A stretch of DNA of 64,000 bases. Origin: Veillonella sp. DNF00869. GTDB lineage: Bacteria > Bacillota > Negativicutes > Veillonellales > Veillonellaceae. Made by a program: the position numbers and the translations under genes. The stretch is taken from positions 60,549-124,548 of the forward strand of contig NZ_KQ960767.1 of NCBI RefSeq assembly GCF_001553345.1. The letters are read 5' to 3'. The first letter of the stretch is position 1; the number at the start of each line of letters is the position of its first letter. Of this stretch, positions 54,856-63,622 are shown piece by piece. Below the pieces are notes generated by a model. It ran no database searches and was not told the origin of the DNA. It was given only the letters and a program-made list of their open reading frames with translations.

Positions 54856-54884
54856 TTGACAGATGTCTAGTCAGAGAATATACT
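54856..54884 (+). promoter_or_regulatory. Promoter of cooS
   Basis: A consensus TTGACA (54856-54861), 17 bp, TATACT (54879-54884). It is followed by two copies of TTTAAAACCTA (about 54892 and 54919) that could be an operator in the leader. The start codon is about 130 bp downstream, so a 5' UTR of over 120 nt is expected. Confidence 0.7.
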
Positions 54885-55017
54885 TAAGGTAATTTAAAAC
54901 CTATTTAGGAGTAGGGTTTAAAACCTACAAGTATAGTGTTTTAAAAATCGAAATAAAAGTAGAATATGTTTTCATGTTATTGACGGTTGGCCTATGTAGG
55001 CCCCTAGGAGGTTCATT

Positions 55018-57156
55018 ATGAGTAAAGATGTGGAAAACAAAAATACCCATGACCATAGCCATGGCGAACATCATCACCATCATGATCATGACAATCATCA
55101 TGACCATTGCCATTGTGGCGGTCACCATCACGACCATGATCACAGTCATGACAAAGCACTACCAACGGATAAATGGGTGCCACACACTCATGAACCAGGC
55201 GTGCCTCATGAACATGGTGTAAATGACTACATGAAAGCCGTTGCTGAATATCGAAAAACATGGCCTACCAAACAAGATGTTATCGAACAAACACCAGATC
55301 CTGCTGTGCGCGAAATGATTCTCCGCATGGAGCAAATTGGTTGCGATACAGTATTTGATCGTTTTGATAAACAACAACCACAATGTACATTTGGTATTGC
55401 TGGTATATGTTGTCGTATCTGTTTCATGGGCCCTTGTAAAATTACACCTAAGAGTCCTCGCGGTGTCTGCGGTGCGGATGCTGACCTCATCGTAGCTCGT
55501 AATATGACACGTGCTGCTGCAGGTGGTTTGACTCAACATGGTGCGCATGCTCGTGAAATTTTGATTTCTTTGAAAGCTGCTGCTAATGACCAATTGGATA
55601 TTCCGATTTTAGGGGAAGAAAAAATCCGTACTGTATGTAAGGCTTTCAACATCCCTGAAGAAGGTCGTTCTTTAAAAGAAGTAGCTAATGATTTAGCGGA
55701 TGTATTGCTCGAAGATTTGAGCCGTGCATTGCCAGGTGAATATAAAACAATTACAGCGTTGGCTCCTGCAGAGCGTCGCGAAGTTTGGAAAAACTTGGAT
55801 ATCTTGCCTGTTTCCGCATACAATGAAGCCTTTGATGCATATCATCGTACAACCGTAGGTACAGATGGCGATTGGGAAAGTAATATGAAACAATTCTTGC
55901 GTTGTGGTCTTGCTTTCACATTTACTGGTGTAGTAGCTGCAGATATCGCTACTGATGCATTATTCGGTCAAGGCGGTCGCCGTACATCCAAAGTTAATAT
56001 TGGTGCTTTGAAAAAAGGTTATGTTAATATAGCTGTTCATGGTCACTTACCAACATTGGTTTCTCAAATTTGTACAATTGGTGCGTCCGAAGAGTATTTA
56101 GAAAAAGCAAAAGCTATCGGTGCTAAAGGCATCCAATTCTACGGTATTTGCTGCTCTGGCTTATCCAGTATGTACCGTTATGAAAATGTAATTCCATTGT
56201 GTAATGCTATCGGTGCTGAACTTGTACTTGGTACTGGCGCTCTTGATTGCTGGGTAGCTGACGTTCAAGACGTATATCCTGCTATCATGGACGTAGCACG
56301 TTGCTTTAACACAAAAGTTATTACTACATCTGATGCAGCTCGTTTGCCAGGTGCTGAGCATATCGGTTACGATCATCACCATACTAACTTGTCTGAGACA
56401 AAAGAATTGGCGCGCAAAATTTTGGATCGTGCTCTTGAAGCGCATGAATTGCGTAAAGGTATGCCTGTATTCATTCCACCATACGAAATCACTGCAGAAG
56501 TTGGCTTCTCTCCAGAATCTACTGTTAAACATTATGGTTCCTTCAAACCATTGGCAGAGGCTTTAAAATCTGGCAAAGTTCGTGGTATCGTTAACGTAGT
56601 AGGTTGTTCTAACCCTCGCGTTATCTACGAAAAAGCTACTGTAGATATCGTTGATACACTTATTAAAAATGGTTGTATCATCTTAACAAATGGTTGTGCA
56701 TCCTTCCCATTGATGAAACTTGGTTACTGTAATACAGATGCTATTAAAAAATGTAGCCCTGCATTACAAGAGTTCTTGGGTGATGATCAACCACCAGTAT
56801 GGCATGTTGGTGAATGTGTAGATAATGCTCGTTCTTCTGGTATCTTTGGTGGTATTGCGGCTGAATTAGGTCTTAACTTACCACAAATGCCATTTGCAAT
56901 GTCTAGTCCTGAATGGTCTAACGAAAAAGGTATCGATGCATCCCTTGGCTTCCGCCTAATGGGGATTAACTCTTACCACTGCGTTGAGCCACCTACACAA
57001 GGCTCTGATGCTGTAACAAAATGGTTGAAAGAAGACACTAAACACACATTAGGCTCTGTTATGTATGTAAATACTGATCCTGCTAAAGTAGCTGAGAAAA
57101 TCTTGGCAGATATGGATGAAAAACGCGCTGCTTTAGGTTGGGCTGAAGTAAAATAG
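55018..57156 (+). CDS. cooS: Ni-dependent CO dehydrogenase catalytic subunit with His-rich N-terminal tail
   Basis: A 712-residue monofunctional CO dehydrogenase. From about residue 85 it follows CooS: cluster B/D cysteines (FGIAGICCRICFMGPCKI), VHGHLPTLVSQI, FYGICCSGLS, GALDCWVAD, VGCSNPRV, TNGCASFP and HVGECVDNAR for the Ni-4Fe-5S C-cluster. The first 70 residues are an extension with 19 His between residues 11 and 44, plus Cys31 and Cys33. Such tails bind nickel in CooJ- and HypB-type proteins; storage or self-loading of nickel is inferred. AGGAGG precedes the ATG. No cooC or acs genes are adjacent. Confidence 0.95.
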   Translation: MSKDVENKNTHDHSHGEHHHHHDHDNHHDHCHCGGHHHDHDHSHDKALPTDKWVPHTHEPGVPHEHGVNDYMKAVAEYRKTWPTKQDVIEQTPDPAVREMILRMEQIGCDTVFDRFDKQQPQCTFGIAGICCRICFMGPCKITPKSPRGVCGADADLIVARNMTRAAAGGLTQHGAHAREILISLKAAANDQLDIPILGEEKIRTVCKAFNIPEEGRSLKEVANDLADVLLEDLSRALPGEYKTITALAPAERREVWKNLDILPVSAYNEAFDAYHRTTVGTDGDWESNMKQFLRCGLAFTFTGVVAADIATDALFGQGGRRTSKVNIGALKKGYVNIAVHGHLPTLVSQICTIGASEEYLEKAKAIGAKGIQFYGICCSGLSSMYRYENVIPLCNAIGAELVLGTGALDCWVADVQDVYPAIMDVARCFNTKVITTSDAARLPGAEHIGYDHHHTNLSETKELARKILDRALEAHELRKGMPVFIPPYEITAEVGFSPESTVKHYGSFKPLAEALKSGKVRGIVNVVGCSNPRVIYEKATVDIVDTLIKNGCIILTNGCASFPLMKLGYCNTDAIKKCSPALQEFLGDDQPPVWHVGECVDNARSSGIFGGIAAELGLNLPQMPFAMSSPEWSNEKGIDASLGFRLMGINSYHCVEPPTQGSDAVTKWLKEDTKHTLGSVMYVNTDPAKVAEKILADMDEKRAALGWAEVK

Positions 57157-57241
57157 TTTATCTTTTTGATAAATTATAATTTGTAGTTAAGTATACAAAC
57201 ACGCTCTATAGATCTTGTAGTTATTATAAGGGCTCTATACT

Positions 57242-57288
57242 AAATGTTGGGGCTACTCATATAAGAGTAGCCACCAACATTTTTTTGT
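57242..57288 (+). terminator. Terminator of cooS
   Basis: AAATGTTGG-GGCTACTC / GAGTAGCC-ACCAACATTT stem with 6-nt loop, followed by TTTTTTT. Confidence 0.88.
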
Positions 57289-57365
57289 TGCAATAAAATA
57301 GACATATACAAACTCAAACCGTATCATTAAAAGCAACCACTCAATTAAGAAAGGATGAGTCATAT

Positions 57366-57539
57366 ATGTCTACAGTTAATTATACAGAAATTATCTTTAA
57401 AATTAAAGAGGAATATATCAAACATACAAGAGTAAATGAGGACGGATCTGTTCATTTCACACTTGAAATGCCAGTAGCTGAGCAAGTATGTCCACATTGC
57501 GGAGCACGTACTTTAGTGTGGAATCTCAAGGTATTTTAG
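57366..57539 (+). pseudogene. Truncated ISL3-like transposase N-terminus
   Basis: A 57-residue frame beginning MSTVNYTEIIFKIKEEY, with EMPVAEQVCPHCGART, resembles the N-terminal zinc-finger part of ISL3-family transposases (about 400 residues when whole). AGAAAGGATG lies before the ATG. The homology stops at ART, exactly where the 30-bp copy of the fic 3' end begins; the frame then ends after LVWNLKVF. It is therefore a remnant created by a recombination or IS-mediated event, with no catalytic domain. Confidence 0.65.
57506..57535. repeat. 30-bp direct repeat, right copy (in transposase remnant)
   Basis: Identical over 30 bases to 53609-53638. It lies at the break point of the transposase remnant, so this copy looks like the inserted one. 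Confidence 0.85.
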
Positions 57540-57626
57540 TAGGCCTTTATCCATCTGTTCGTGACTCAAGATACATACAAAACTATGTTCCTCATGGTAT
57601 AATACGATACGATGCAAGGAGGGTAT

Positions 57627-58349
57627 ATGCAGATACGAGATAGAATTATGGCCTATTGGAAAGGGCGAAGCGATGATTTTGGAGCACTGCGCATGAAGGA
57701 ATTACAATCGAATCTAGCGCCACGATGGTTGCGAGAGATTACTCCGCATCTTAAGGACACCCATCAACGGATTTTAGATTTGGGCACGGGTACAGGCTTT
57801 TTTGCCTTTTTACTGGCCCAAAAGGGCTATTCGGTGACCGGCATTGATTTGACGGAAGACATGATTGCGGTGGCGAAGGAGCAAGTGTTGGTATTGCAGG
57901 ACTCATTACAAGGTACGGTGGACTTTCACTGTATGGATGCGATGAAATTAGATTTTTCAGATGAGTCCTTCGATGTGATTTTAGCGAGAAATTTAACCTG
58001 GACCCTGCCAGATGTGGAATCAGCCTATAAGGAATGGTATCGGGTGCTAGCTCCCAAAGGGGTACTCATTAATATTGATGGTGATTATGGGGTAGAACTG
58101 AAAGTGCCTGTGGTAGCACAGCACCATATTCATGAGACAGTATCGAATGAGGCTCTGCAAGAATGTATTGCCATTACGGAAGAACTATCCATCAGTCGTA
58201 TGGATCGACCCCATTGGGATGTGCACATGATTCGTAAAGCAGGCTTTTCCAGAGTGTATTTAGATATGACGGTCAGCAGCCGTATTTATGATGAAGAAGA
58301 TGAATTATATAATCCAGTGCCACTCTTTTCTATTGTGGCAAGGAAATAA
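57627..58349 (+). CDS. Class I SAM-dependent methyltransferase
   Basis: A 240-residue Rossmann methyltransferase. SAM motif I is ILDLGTGTGFFAFLLAQKG (about residues 51-69), followed by acidic motif II VTGIDLTEDMI and the motif III/IV region FDVILARNLTWTLPD. The N-terminal IMAYWKGRSDDFGALRMKELQS helix is characteristic of small-molecule methyltransferases found in anaerobes, often near metal or cofactor genes. The substrate is unknown. AAGGAGGG precedes the ATG at 57627. The DnaA-like gene follows after 9 bp. Confidence 0.85.
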   Translation: MQIRDRIMAYWKGRSDDFGALRMKELQSNLAPRWLREITPHLKDTHQRILDLGTGTGFFAFLLAQKGYSVTGIDLTEDMIAVAKEQVLVLQDSLQGTVDFHCMDAMKLDFSDESFDVILARNLTWTLPDVESAYKEWYRVLAPKGVLINIDGDYGVELKVPVVAQHHIHETVSNEALQECIAITEELSISRMDRPHWDVHMIRKAGFSRVYLDMTVSSRIYDEEDELYNPVPLFSIVARK

Positions 58350-58358
58350 GGAGTAATT

Positions 58359-58847
58359 ATGCAAACATTTGAAACTTTCAAGGTAACAGAACAAAATAAA
58401 TTCGCTATGGCATCTGCGTTGGCGATGACTGATTTTACAAAGTGTTTTGAGTCAGTACTTTTTGTATTTGGCCAATCTGGCGTGGGTAAGACGCATCTAT
58501 TGAAAGCCATGGAGCAAGAGGCTGTAAAACAGAATGCAGCGATTCGTGTGCGCTATGTAACGGGCGCGCAATTCATCAAAGAATACAACGACAGCGTTAC
58601 CTATGGTGAAGTAGCTGATTATATGGAAGAATACTGCAAATTACATCTACTCTTAGTGGATGATGTACAAGATATTGTGTATAGTGATGATGAAGGGGCG
58701 AAGAAAATGTTCATGCGCCTAGTACTTGGTATGAAAGCAAAAGCGCGTCGCTTGGTGGTGACCTTTGATGAAAGCTTTGACTCTGAGGACCGTTCTAATG
58801 ATTTACAAAACGAACTCACTGATGGTGTTGTGGCGTTTATGGAATAA
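58359..58847 (+). CDS. Minimal DnaA-like AAA+ ATPase
   Basis: A 162-residue protein matching only the core of the DnaA/Hda ATPase domain. It has Walker A GQSGVGKTH (38-46), the ISM-like RVRYVTGAQFIKEYND, and Walker B LLLVDDVQDI (97-106) with the DnaA-type DDVQ. It ends before the lid (sensor 2) and has no DNA-binding domain IV, so it is shorter than Hda (about 230 residues). It cannot bind DnaA boxes itself; it could regulate DnaA or serve another helper role. Function unknown. A large start-codon gap to the next gene ends the pair. Confidence 0.75.
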   Translation: MQTFETFKVTEQNKFAMASALAMTDFTKCFESVLFVFGQSGVGKTHLLKAMEQEAVKQNAAIRVRYVTGAQFIKEYNDSVTYGEVADYMEEYCKLHLLLVDDVQDIVYSDDEGAKKMFMRLVLGMKAKARRLVVTFDESFDSEDRSNDLQNELTDGVVAFME

Positions 58848-58995
58848 TTAAGCCTATATTAGGGTGCACTATGTGGAATGTATATACCCCATAAAAAGAG
58901 CCGGATTTCAAGGTGTAGAAATCGTTTTTAATATCTGTTATACTTGGGGAGAAGAGTTTTCTATTGAGCGAGTGCTCAGGAGAGGAGAAAGTATA

Positions 58996-60537
58996 ATGGC
59001 TATTTCAGAAGAAGTACGACAACGATTTGCGGGAGAGTTTGAAAAGTTCCAAGCAGGGATTGAAGGTTTCTTTAAGAAGGAAATCGCCCCAAAGGATTTC
59101 AAAGGCATTGGTGGAGGATTTGGTAGTTATGCAGAACGCGGACATGAAAGTGCAATGTTGCGTTTGCGTTTCTTGGGATCTCGTATTCTTCCTTACCAAA
59201 TGAAATTCTTGGTAAATTCTGTAAAGAAATACGATTTAAAATATGTACATTTCACAACAGGTCAATGTATTCAATTCCATCAATTACAAGGTGAACAAAT
59301 CTTAGAGTTGTATAAAGACTGTTTTGAACATGACATCTATAATCGTGGTACTGGTGGAGATAACTTGCGTAATGTAACGGCAAGCCCATTACATGGGGTA
59401 CATCCTGATGAGCCATTTGCAGTGACTCCTTACTTGCAAGCAGCTAGTGAGTATGCTGTATCTTTAATTGGTACCTTAGCATTACCACGTAAATATAAAA
59501 TTGGTTTCTCTGTGGTAGACAATGAGGGCCATGCAAATTATAAAGATTTAGGATTTTTGGCAAAAGAAAATGGTACCTTTGATGTCTATGCTGGTGGTGG
59601 TATAGGTGGTGGTTCTGCATTCGGCGTGTTAGTAGCAGAAAATGTAGATCCAAAAGAAACATTACAACATATCGATGGCATGTTGCATTTGTATCATGAA
59701 TTGGGTGACTTTAACAATCGTGGTAAAGCACGTTCTCGTTTCATTGCACAACGCTTAGGGGAAGAAGAGTTCCGTAAAGCGTATCATGAATATTTAGAAA
59801 AATCTAAAGCAGCCCATGATTTGACATTGTTTGTGGCGCCTTATGAAGTGAAAAAAGTAGGTACCACAACACCGGCTACACCGTTGGCAGAGCCACAAAA
59901 GCAAGAAGGCTTGTACTACATCCAATACAAACCATTAGTAGGTACACCGCCAATCGACGTATTCGTAAAATTATTTGATTACGTAGGCGGTTTAGAAGAA
60001 ACAGAAATCCGTATTTGTGGTGATGAATCTGTGTACATCGTAAACTTAACAGGAGAAGAAGCGGATGCAGTAGCGGCTATTATCGCTGATACTCATGCGA
60101 AAAATAACTTCGAGTACACTGTATCTTGCGTAGGTGCTACGATTTGTCAACTCGGGTTCCAAGATTCTTCTGGATTGGTAAAAGTAATTAAGAAGACCTT
60201 AGAAGCGCAAGGATTATCTACCGATCGTTTACCACAATTACATGTATCTGGATGTTTATCTTCTTGTGGTACACATCAAGTAGGCTCCTTAGGGCTTCAT
60301 GGTTTTACTAAACTAGTGGATAGTAAACCGCAACCAGCTTTCAAAGTGTTCATCAACGGTAATGGTGAATTAGAAGGCCCACGTATGTCTGATGAAGTGG
60401 GTGTAGTCACAGTGGAAGATATTCCTCAATTCTTCATTGACCTTGTGAAAGCACTGGAAGTAGCAGGACAAGATTTTGACACATGGAAAGATCAACAACC
60501 AGAAGCATTCCAAGCAGTAATCAGTAAATATCTATAA
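58996..60537 (+). CDS. Siroheme-type nitrite/sulfite reductase
   Basis: A 513-residue protein of the sulfite/nitrite reductase hemoprotein family. Two ferredoxin-like half repeats are visible (FLVNSVKKYDLKYVHFTTGQCIQFH and FVKLFDYVGGLEETEIRICGD). The siroheme-4Fe-4S ligands are C-x5-C (SCVGATICQLG) and C-x3-C (HVSGCLSSCGTHQ). A glycine-rich insert (VYAGGGIGGGSAFG) is conserved in the family. The ATG at 58996 follows GGAGAAAG; the longer frame upstream contains the leader and is discarded. Nitrite versus sulfite cannot be decided. It is monocistronic. Confidence 0.9.
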   Translation: MAISEEVRQRFAGEFEKFQAGIEGFFKKEIAPKDFKGIGGGFGSYAERGHESAMLRLRFLGSRILPYQMKFLVNSVKKYDLKYVHFTTGQCIQFHQLQGEQILELYKDCFEHDIYNRGTGGDNLRNVTASPLHGVHPDEPFAVTPYLQAASEYAVSLIGTLALPRKYKIGFSVVDNEGHANYKDLGFLAKENGTFDVYAGGGIGGGSAFGVLVAENVDPKETLQHIDGMLHLYHELGDFNNRGKARSRFIAQRLGEEEFRKAYHEYLEKSKAAHDLTLFVAPYEVKKVGTTTPATPLAEPQKQEGLYYIQYKPLVGTPPIDVFVKLFDYVGGLEETEIRICGDESVYIVNLTGEEADAVAAIIADTHAKNNFEYTVSCVGATICQLGFQDSSGLVKVIKKTLEAQGLSTDRLPQLHVSGCLSSCGTHQVGSLGLHGFTKLVDSKPQPAFKVFINGNGELEGPRMSDEVGVVTVEDIPQFFIDLVKALEVAGQDFDTWKDQQPEAFQAVISKYL

Positions 60538-60544
60538 TGTATAT

Positions 60545-60577
60545 AAAAACGTTCTTACTTAGGTAGGAGCGTTTTTA
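60545..60577 (+). terminator. Terminator after the nitrite/sulfite reductase gene
   Basis: AAAAACGTTCTTAC / GGTAGGAGCGTTTTT stem-loop ending in a T-run. Confidence 0.75.
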
Positions 60578-60718
60578 CTTTGAGTAACTATGTACTATAT
60601 TGAAGAAATTGCATAGATACGGTATAATGAAAGAGATATCTCAAGATTGAGAATGCAAACTTCGTGGAGTATAGTCATGTAAGTTTTGTTCATAGAATTG
60701 TATATATAGGAGAGTCCA

Positions 60719-61402
60719 ATGAAAAAAAGTACATTAGCCTTAGTAGGAGCTATGGCATTTGCCACAACCTTTGCAGTAGCGCCACAAGCACATGCTGAAA
60801 TCAATGAATATTCTAACTTAAATGATAAAACAGTGGTGGTGCGCCAACCTGGTCAATCCATGGTATTGTCCATGCGTGAAGTAGCAGGTATCTTTGTGGG
60901 CCGTTATGTAAAAGCAGCCGTTAGCTCTATTACACTGGATCCATCAAAAGGTAATTATCAGTATGTGGTGGTAGGATATACACCGAAACAAAAAATTACC
61001 ATTGATGTAGACGTAATTACTGGTAAAGTAGTGCGTGAATTCCGTTCTAGCAAAGCAAAAGATGTAGCGTCTAAAGTCTTTAATCCATTGAAAGTAATTT
61101 CCCCAAAAGAAGCGGAAGTAGCAGCTCGTGCTTTGGTAGGAGAAGGTTCTTTCACTAGAGGATGGGAAATTAAAGCGGAAAATAATGAAGTGCATTATAT
61201 GGTGCGTACACAGGATAAAGATGAAAAAGAATATAGTGTAAAAGTAGATGCTGTGACAGGTCAAGCCTTAGAAAAAGGAGAACCTATCGACTGGGCAAAA
61301 ATTAAAGCAGATCGCTTGCGTAATGATGGGGTAGGTAAACCATTTACATTACAAGAAGAACCAGAAGATGTAGATGCAGATCCTACAAAAACATTAAAAT
61401 AG
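60719..61402 (+). CDS. Secreted protein with two PepSY-like domains
   Basis: A 227-residue exported protein with a signal peptide ending APQAHA (about residue 27). Two PepSY-type units are seen: QYVVVGYTPKQKITIDVDVITGKVV (about residues 80-104) and VHYMVRTQDKDEKEYSVKVDAVTGQAL (about 158-184), each with the D-x-x-T-G-K/Q turn. The C-terminus is acidic. PepSY proteins often inhibit peptidases or act in the envelope; the target is unknown. GGAGAG precedes the ATG, and the enoyl-CoA hydratase gene follows after 7 bp. Confidence 0.78.
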   Translation: MKKSTLALVGAMAFATTFAVAPQAHAEINEYSNLNDKTVVVRQPGQSMVLSMREVAGIFVGRYVKAAVSSITLDPSKGNYQYVVVGYTPKQKITIDVDVITGKVVREFRSSKAKDVASKVFNPLKVISPKEAEVAARALVGEGSFTRGWEIKAENNEVHYMVRTQDKDEKEYSVKVDAVTGQALEKGEPIDWAKIKADRLRNDGVGKPFTLQEEPEDVDADPTKTLK

Positions 61403-61409
61403 GTGAAGT

Positions 61410-62195
61410 ATGACGTATCAAAATATTATATTTAGCATCGAAGGTAATGTGGCGACTATAACATTTAATCGTCCAGAAGTACAAAATGGCTTTAATGTGC
61501 CTATGTGCCAAGAAATTTTAGATGCTATTCGTGTAGTTAAAGAAACGGATGAGGCCCGTGTATTAGTATTCAAGGCTGAAGGTAAGGTCTTTTCTGTAGG
61601 TGGAGACCTAACAGAAATGAAGCGTGCTGTTGAAGAAGACGATACGGAGTCTTTGTTTGAAATTACCCACTTGGTGATGGAAATATCTTTGGCTATGAAA
61701 CATTTGCCAAAACCTGTAGTCATGTGTACTGATGGTGCTGTGGCAGGGGCGGCTTTTAATATGGTGTTGGCAGCAGATATGTGCGTAGCTTCAACGAATA
61801 GTCGTTTCATTCAAGCTTTTGTCAATGTGGGACTAGCACCTGATGCAGGTGGTATGTACTTGTTGAGCCGTGCTGTAGGTATCAACAGGGCTATGCAACT
61901 GGCTATGACAGGGGAAGCGGTAACAGCTGAAAAAGGTAAGGAATATGGCTTTGTCTATAAAGTGTGTGAACCAGAGATTTTGGAGCGCACAACGAATCGT
62001 TTAGTGCAACGCTTGGCGAAAGGGCCAGTTCAATCTTTCCGAGCGATGAAACAAATGATGTGGGCTAGTTTCTTTACAAATTTTGAGGAATATGCGGAGT
62101 TAGAAGTAAAAATCCAAAATTCCTTAGGAGAAACAGAAGACTTCCGTGAAGGTGTGCGTGCTTTCGCTGAAGGAAGACGACCTAAATTTAAATAG
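61410..62195 (+). CDS. Enoyl-CoA hydratase/isomerase family protein
   Basis: A 261-residue crotonase-fold enzyme. The oxyanion-hole segments are VFSVGGDLTEMKRA and DGAVAGAAFNMVLAADMCVAS; SRFIQAFVNVGLAPDAGGMYLLSRAVG carries the region of the catalytic acid, with Asp rather than the second Glu of classical hydratases, so an isomerase or hydrolase is as likely. Substrate is unknown. It lies 7 bp behind the PepSY gene and its transcript ends at a clear terminator. Confidence 0.88.
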   Translation: MTYQNIIFSIEGNVATITFNRPEVQNGFNVPMCQEILDAIRVVKETDEARVLVFKAEGKVFSVGGDLTEMKRAVEEDDTESLFEITHLVMEISLAMKHLPKPVVMCTDGAVAGAAFNMVLAADMCVASTNSRFIQAFVNVGLAPDAGGMYLLSRAVGINRAMQLAMTGEAVTAEKGKEYGFVYKVCEPEILERTTNRLVQRLAKGPVQSFRAMKQMMWASFFTNFEEYAELEVKIQNSLGETEDFREGVRAFAEGRRPKFK

Positions 62196-62216
62196 TGCAT
62201 CTGAGGATGTGAAAAA

Positions 62217-62258
62217 AGAGCTATTACGACTAAATAGGGTCGATAATAGCTCTTTTTG
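62217..62258 (+). terminator. Terminator after the enoyl-CoA hydratase gene
   Basis: AGAGCTATTACGAC / GTCGATAATAGCTCT stem with one bulge followed by TTTTT. Confidence 0.88.
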
Positions 62259-62337
62259 CATTGGGGAAGGTACATCTCGTAAGGGATATTCTGTTCGTAT
62301 ATAAAATAAGATGTATGGTTCAAAAGTATTCCAATAC

Positions 62338-62366
62338 AAAGAGGACCCTCCTAGAGAAGAGTCCTC
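62338..62366 (-). terminator. Probable terminator of guaC
   Basis: GAGGAC (62341-62346) / GTCCTC (62361-62366) with a partly paired loop; on the minus strand it is followed by TTTGTATTGG. The T-run is short. Confidence 0.5.
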
Positions 62367-62378
62367 GTGTATATGTGA

Positions 62379-63365
62379 TTAACGATCGCCGTTAAAGATA
62401 GAGTTTTTAACAATGACATAATCAACTTTTTTGATGGCTTGTAGTGTAGTACCACCAGCGTAGGAGATAGAAGATTGCAAATCTTGTTCCATTTCAGTCA
62501 ATGTATCAAAGATACTGCCTTTGGATTGGATTGTGATTTTTTTGCCTTCTACGTTTTTCCGTTCCCCTTTTTGGTGTTCAGAAGCACTACCGAAGTATTC
62601 TTTATAAGCTACGCCGTCAATAGTCACTTCTTTACCTGGGGATTCGATATGACCAGCGAATAAAGAGCCAATCATAACAAAGGAAGCTCCGAAACGAATA
62701 GATTTGGCAATGTCACCGTGATCACGGATACCGCCGTCTGCGATGATAGGTTTTGTGGCTGCTTTTGCACACCAACGAACAGCAGATAATTGCCAACCAC
62801 CAGTACCAAAACCAGTTTTTAGTTTTGTGATACATACTTTACCAGGTCCGATGCCTACTTTAGTAGCATCAGCACCAGCATTTTCTAGTTCACGAACGGC
62901 CTCTGGAGTACCTACGTTACCAGCGATAACAAAGCTTTCAGGAAGCTCACGTTTAATGTGTTGAATCATGTCGATAACGCTGTTGGAATGACCGTGAGCG
63001 ATATCGATAGTAATATATTCTGGGCATAGATTTGCTTCTTTTAATTCCTTAACGAATTCAAATTCCTCTGGTTTTACACCGATGGAAATAGATGCAAATA
63101 AACCTGCCTCATGCATGTCTTTTACAAAGTCCAAACGTTTTTCTGGTTGGAAGCGGTGCATGATGTAGAAATAGTTTTCAGCCGCTAATTGTTTTGCTAA
63201 TTTTTCATCGATGATGGTTTGCATATTAGCTGGCACAACTGGTAAGCGGAATGTATGATTTCCCAGTTTCACAGTTGTGTCACATTCGCTACGGCTGGAT
63301 ACGATACACTTATTCGGTATCAATTGCACGTCTTCATAATCGAAAATGTTTGTAGTATTGATCAT
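62379..63365 (-). CDS. guaC: GMP reductase
   Basis: A 328-residue IMPDH/GMPR-family barrel converting GMP to IMP with NADPH and releasing ammonia. It has the N-terminal [15 protein letters not shown], the loop [27 protein letters not shown] with the catalytic Cys, [31 protein letters not shown], and no CBS domains. The length is that of the Firmicutes GuaC2 type. It feeds guanine nucleotides towards hypoxanthine/xanthine, which fits the purine catabolism at 20-44 kb. Only a weak AGGGGGC precedes the ATG. Confidence 0.95.
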   Translation of the reverse strand: MINTTNIFDYEDVQLIPNKCIVSSRSECDTTVKLGNHTFRLPVVPANMQTIIDEKLAKQLAAENYFYIMHRFQPEKRLDFVKDMHEAGLFASISIGVKPEEFEFVKELKEANLCPEYITIDIAHGHSNSVIDMIQHIKRELPESFVIAGNVGTPEAVRELENAGADATKVGIGPGKVCITKLKTGFGTGGWQLSAVRWCAKAATKPIIADGGIRDHGDIAKSIRFGASFVMIGSLFAGHIESPGKEVTIDGVAYKEYFGSASEHQKGERKNVEGKKITIQSKGSIFDTLTEMEQDLQSSISYAGGTTLQAIKKVDYVIVKNSIFNGDR

Positions 63366-63622
63366 TATTTATTGCCCCCTAAATAGACAGAATTAGGATT
63401 ACGACATAATCCTTATCTATTATACATAAGACCTCTTATCTTGGCAACAATAGGAAGGATATACTTAGTCATTTTTGATATGCTAATTTGTACTAAAGGA
63501 ATCCTGTATTTTGTGAAAAAATATATAGATAAAAATAGATTAAAAGTGATACAATAAAAAGAAATATAATAGAGAATTTGATAATATATTTCAATGTATC
63601 ATAGTGTAAAAAGGAGATAGAT

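Noticed and set aside
55016-55261. His/Asp-rich frames opposite the cooS N-terminus
   Set aside because: They are mirror products of the CAT/GAC-rich codons for the His tail, without start signals.
58864-58995. 44-residue N-terminal extension of the nitrite/sulfite reductase
   Set aside because: It has no ribosome binding site or signal-peptide character; GGAGAAAG before 58996 supports the shorter protein.
63366-63622. TPP riboswitch before thiT or purine riboswitch before guaC
   Set aside because: The 250-bp gap contains neither the THI-box core (CTGAGA) nor a recognisable purine-aptamer three-way junction.
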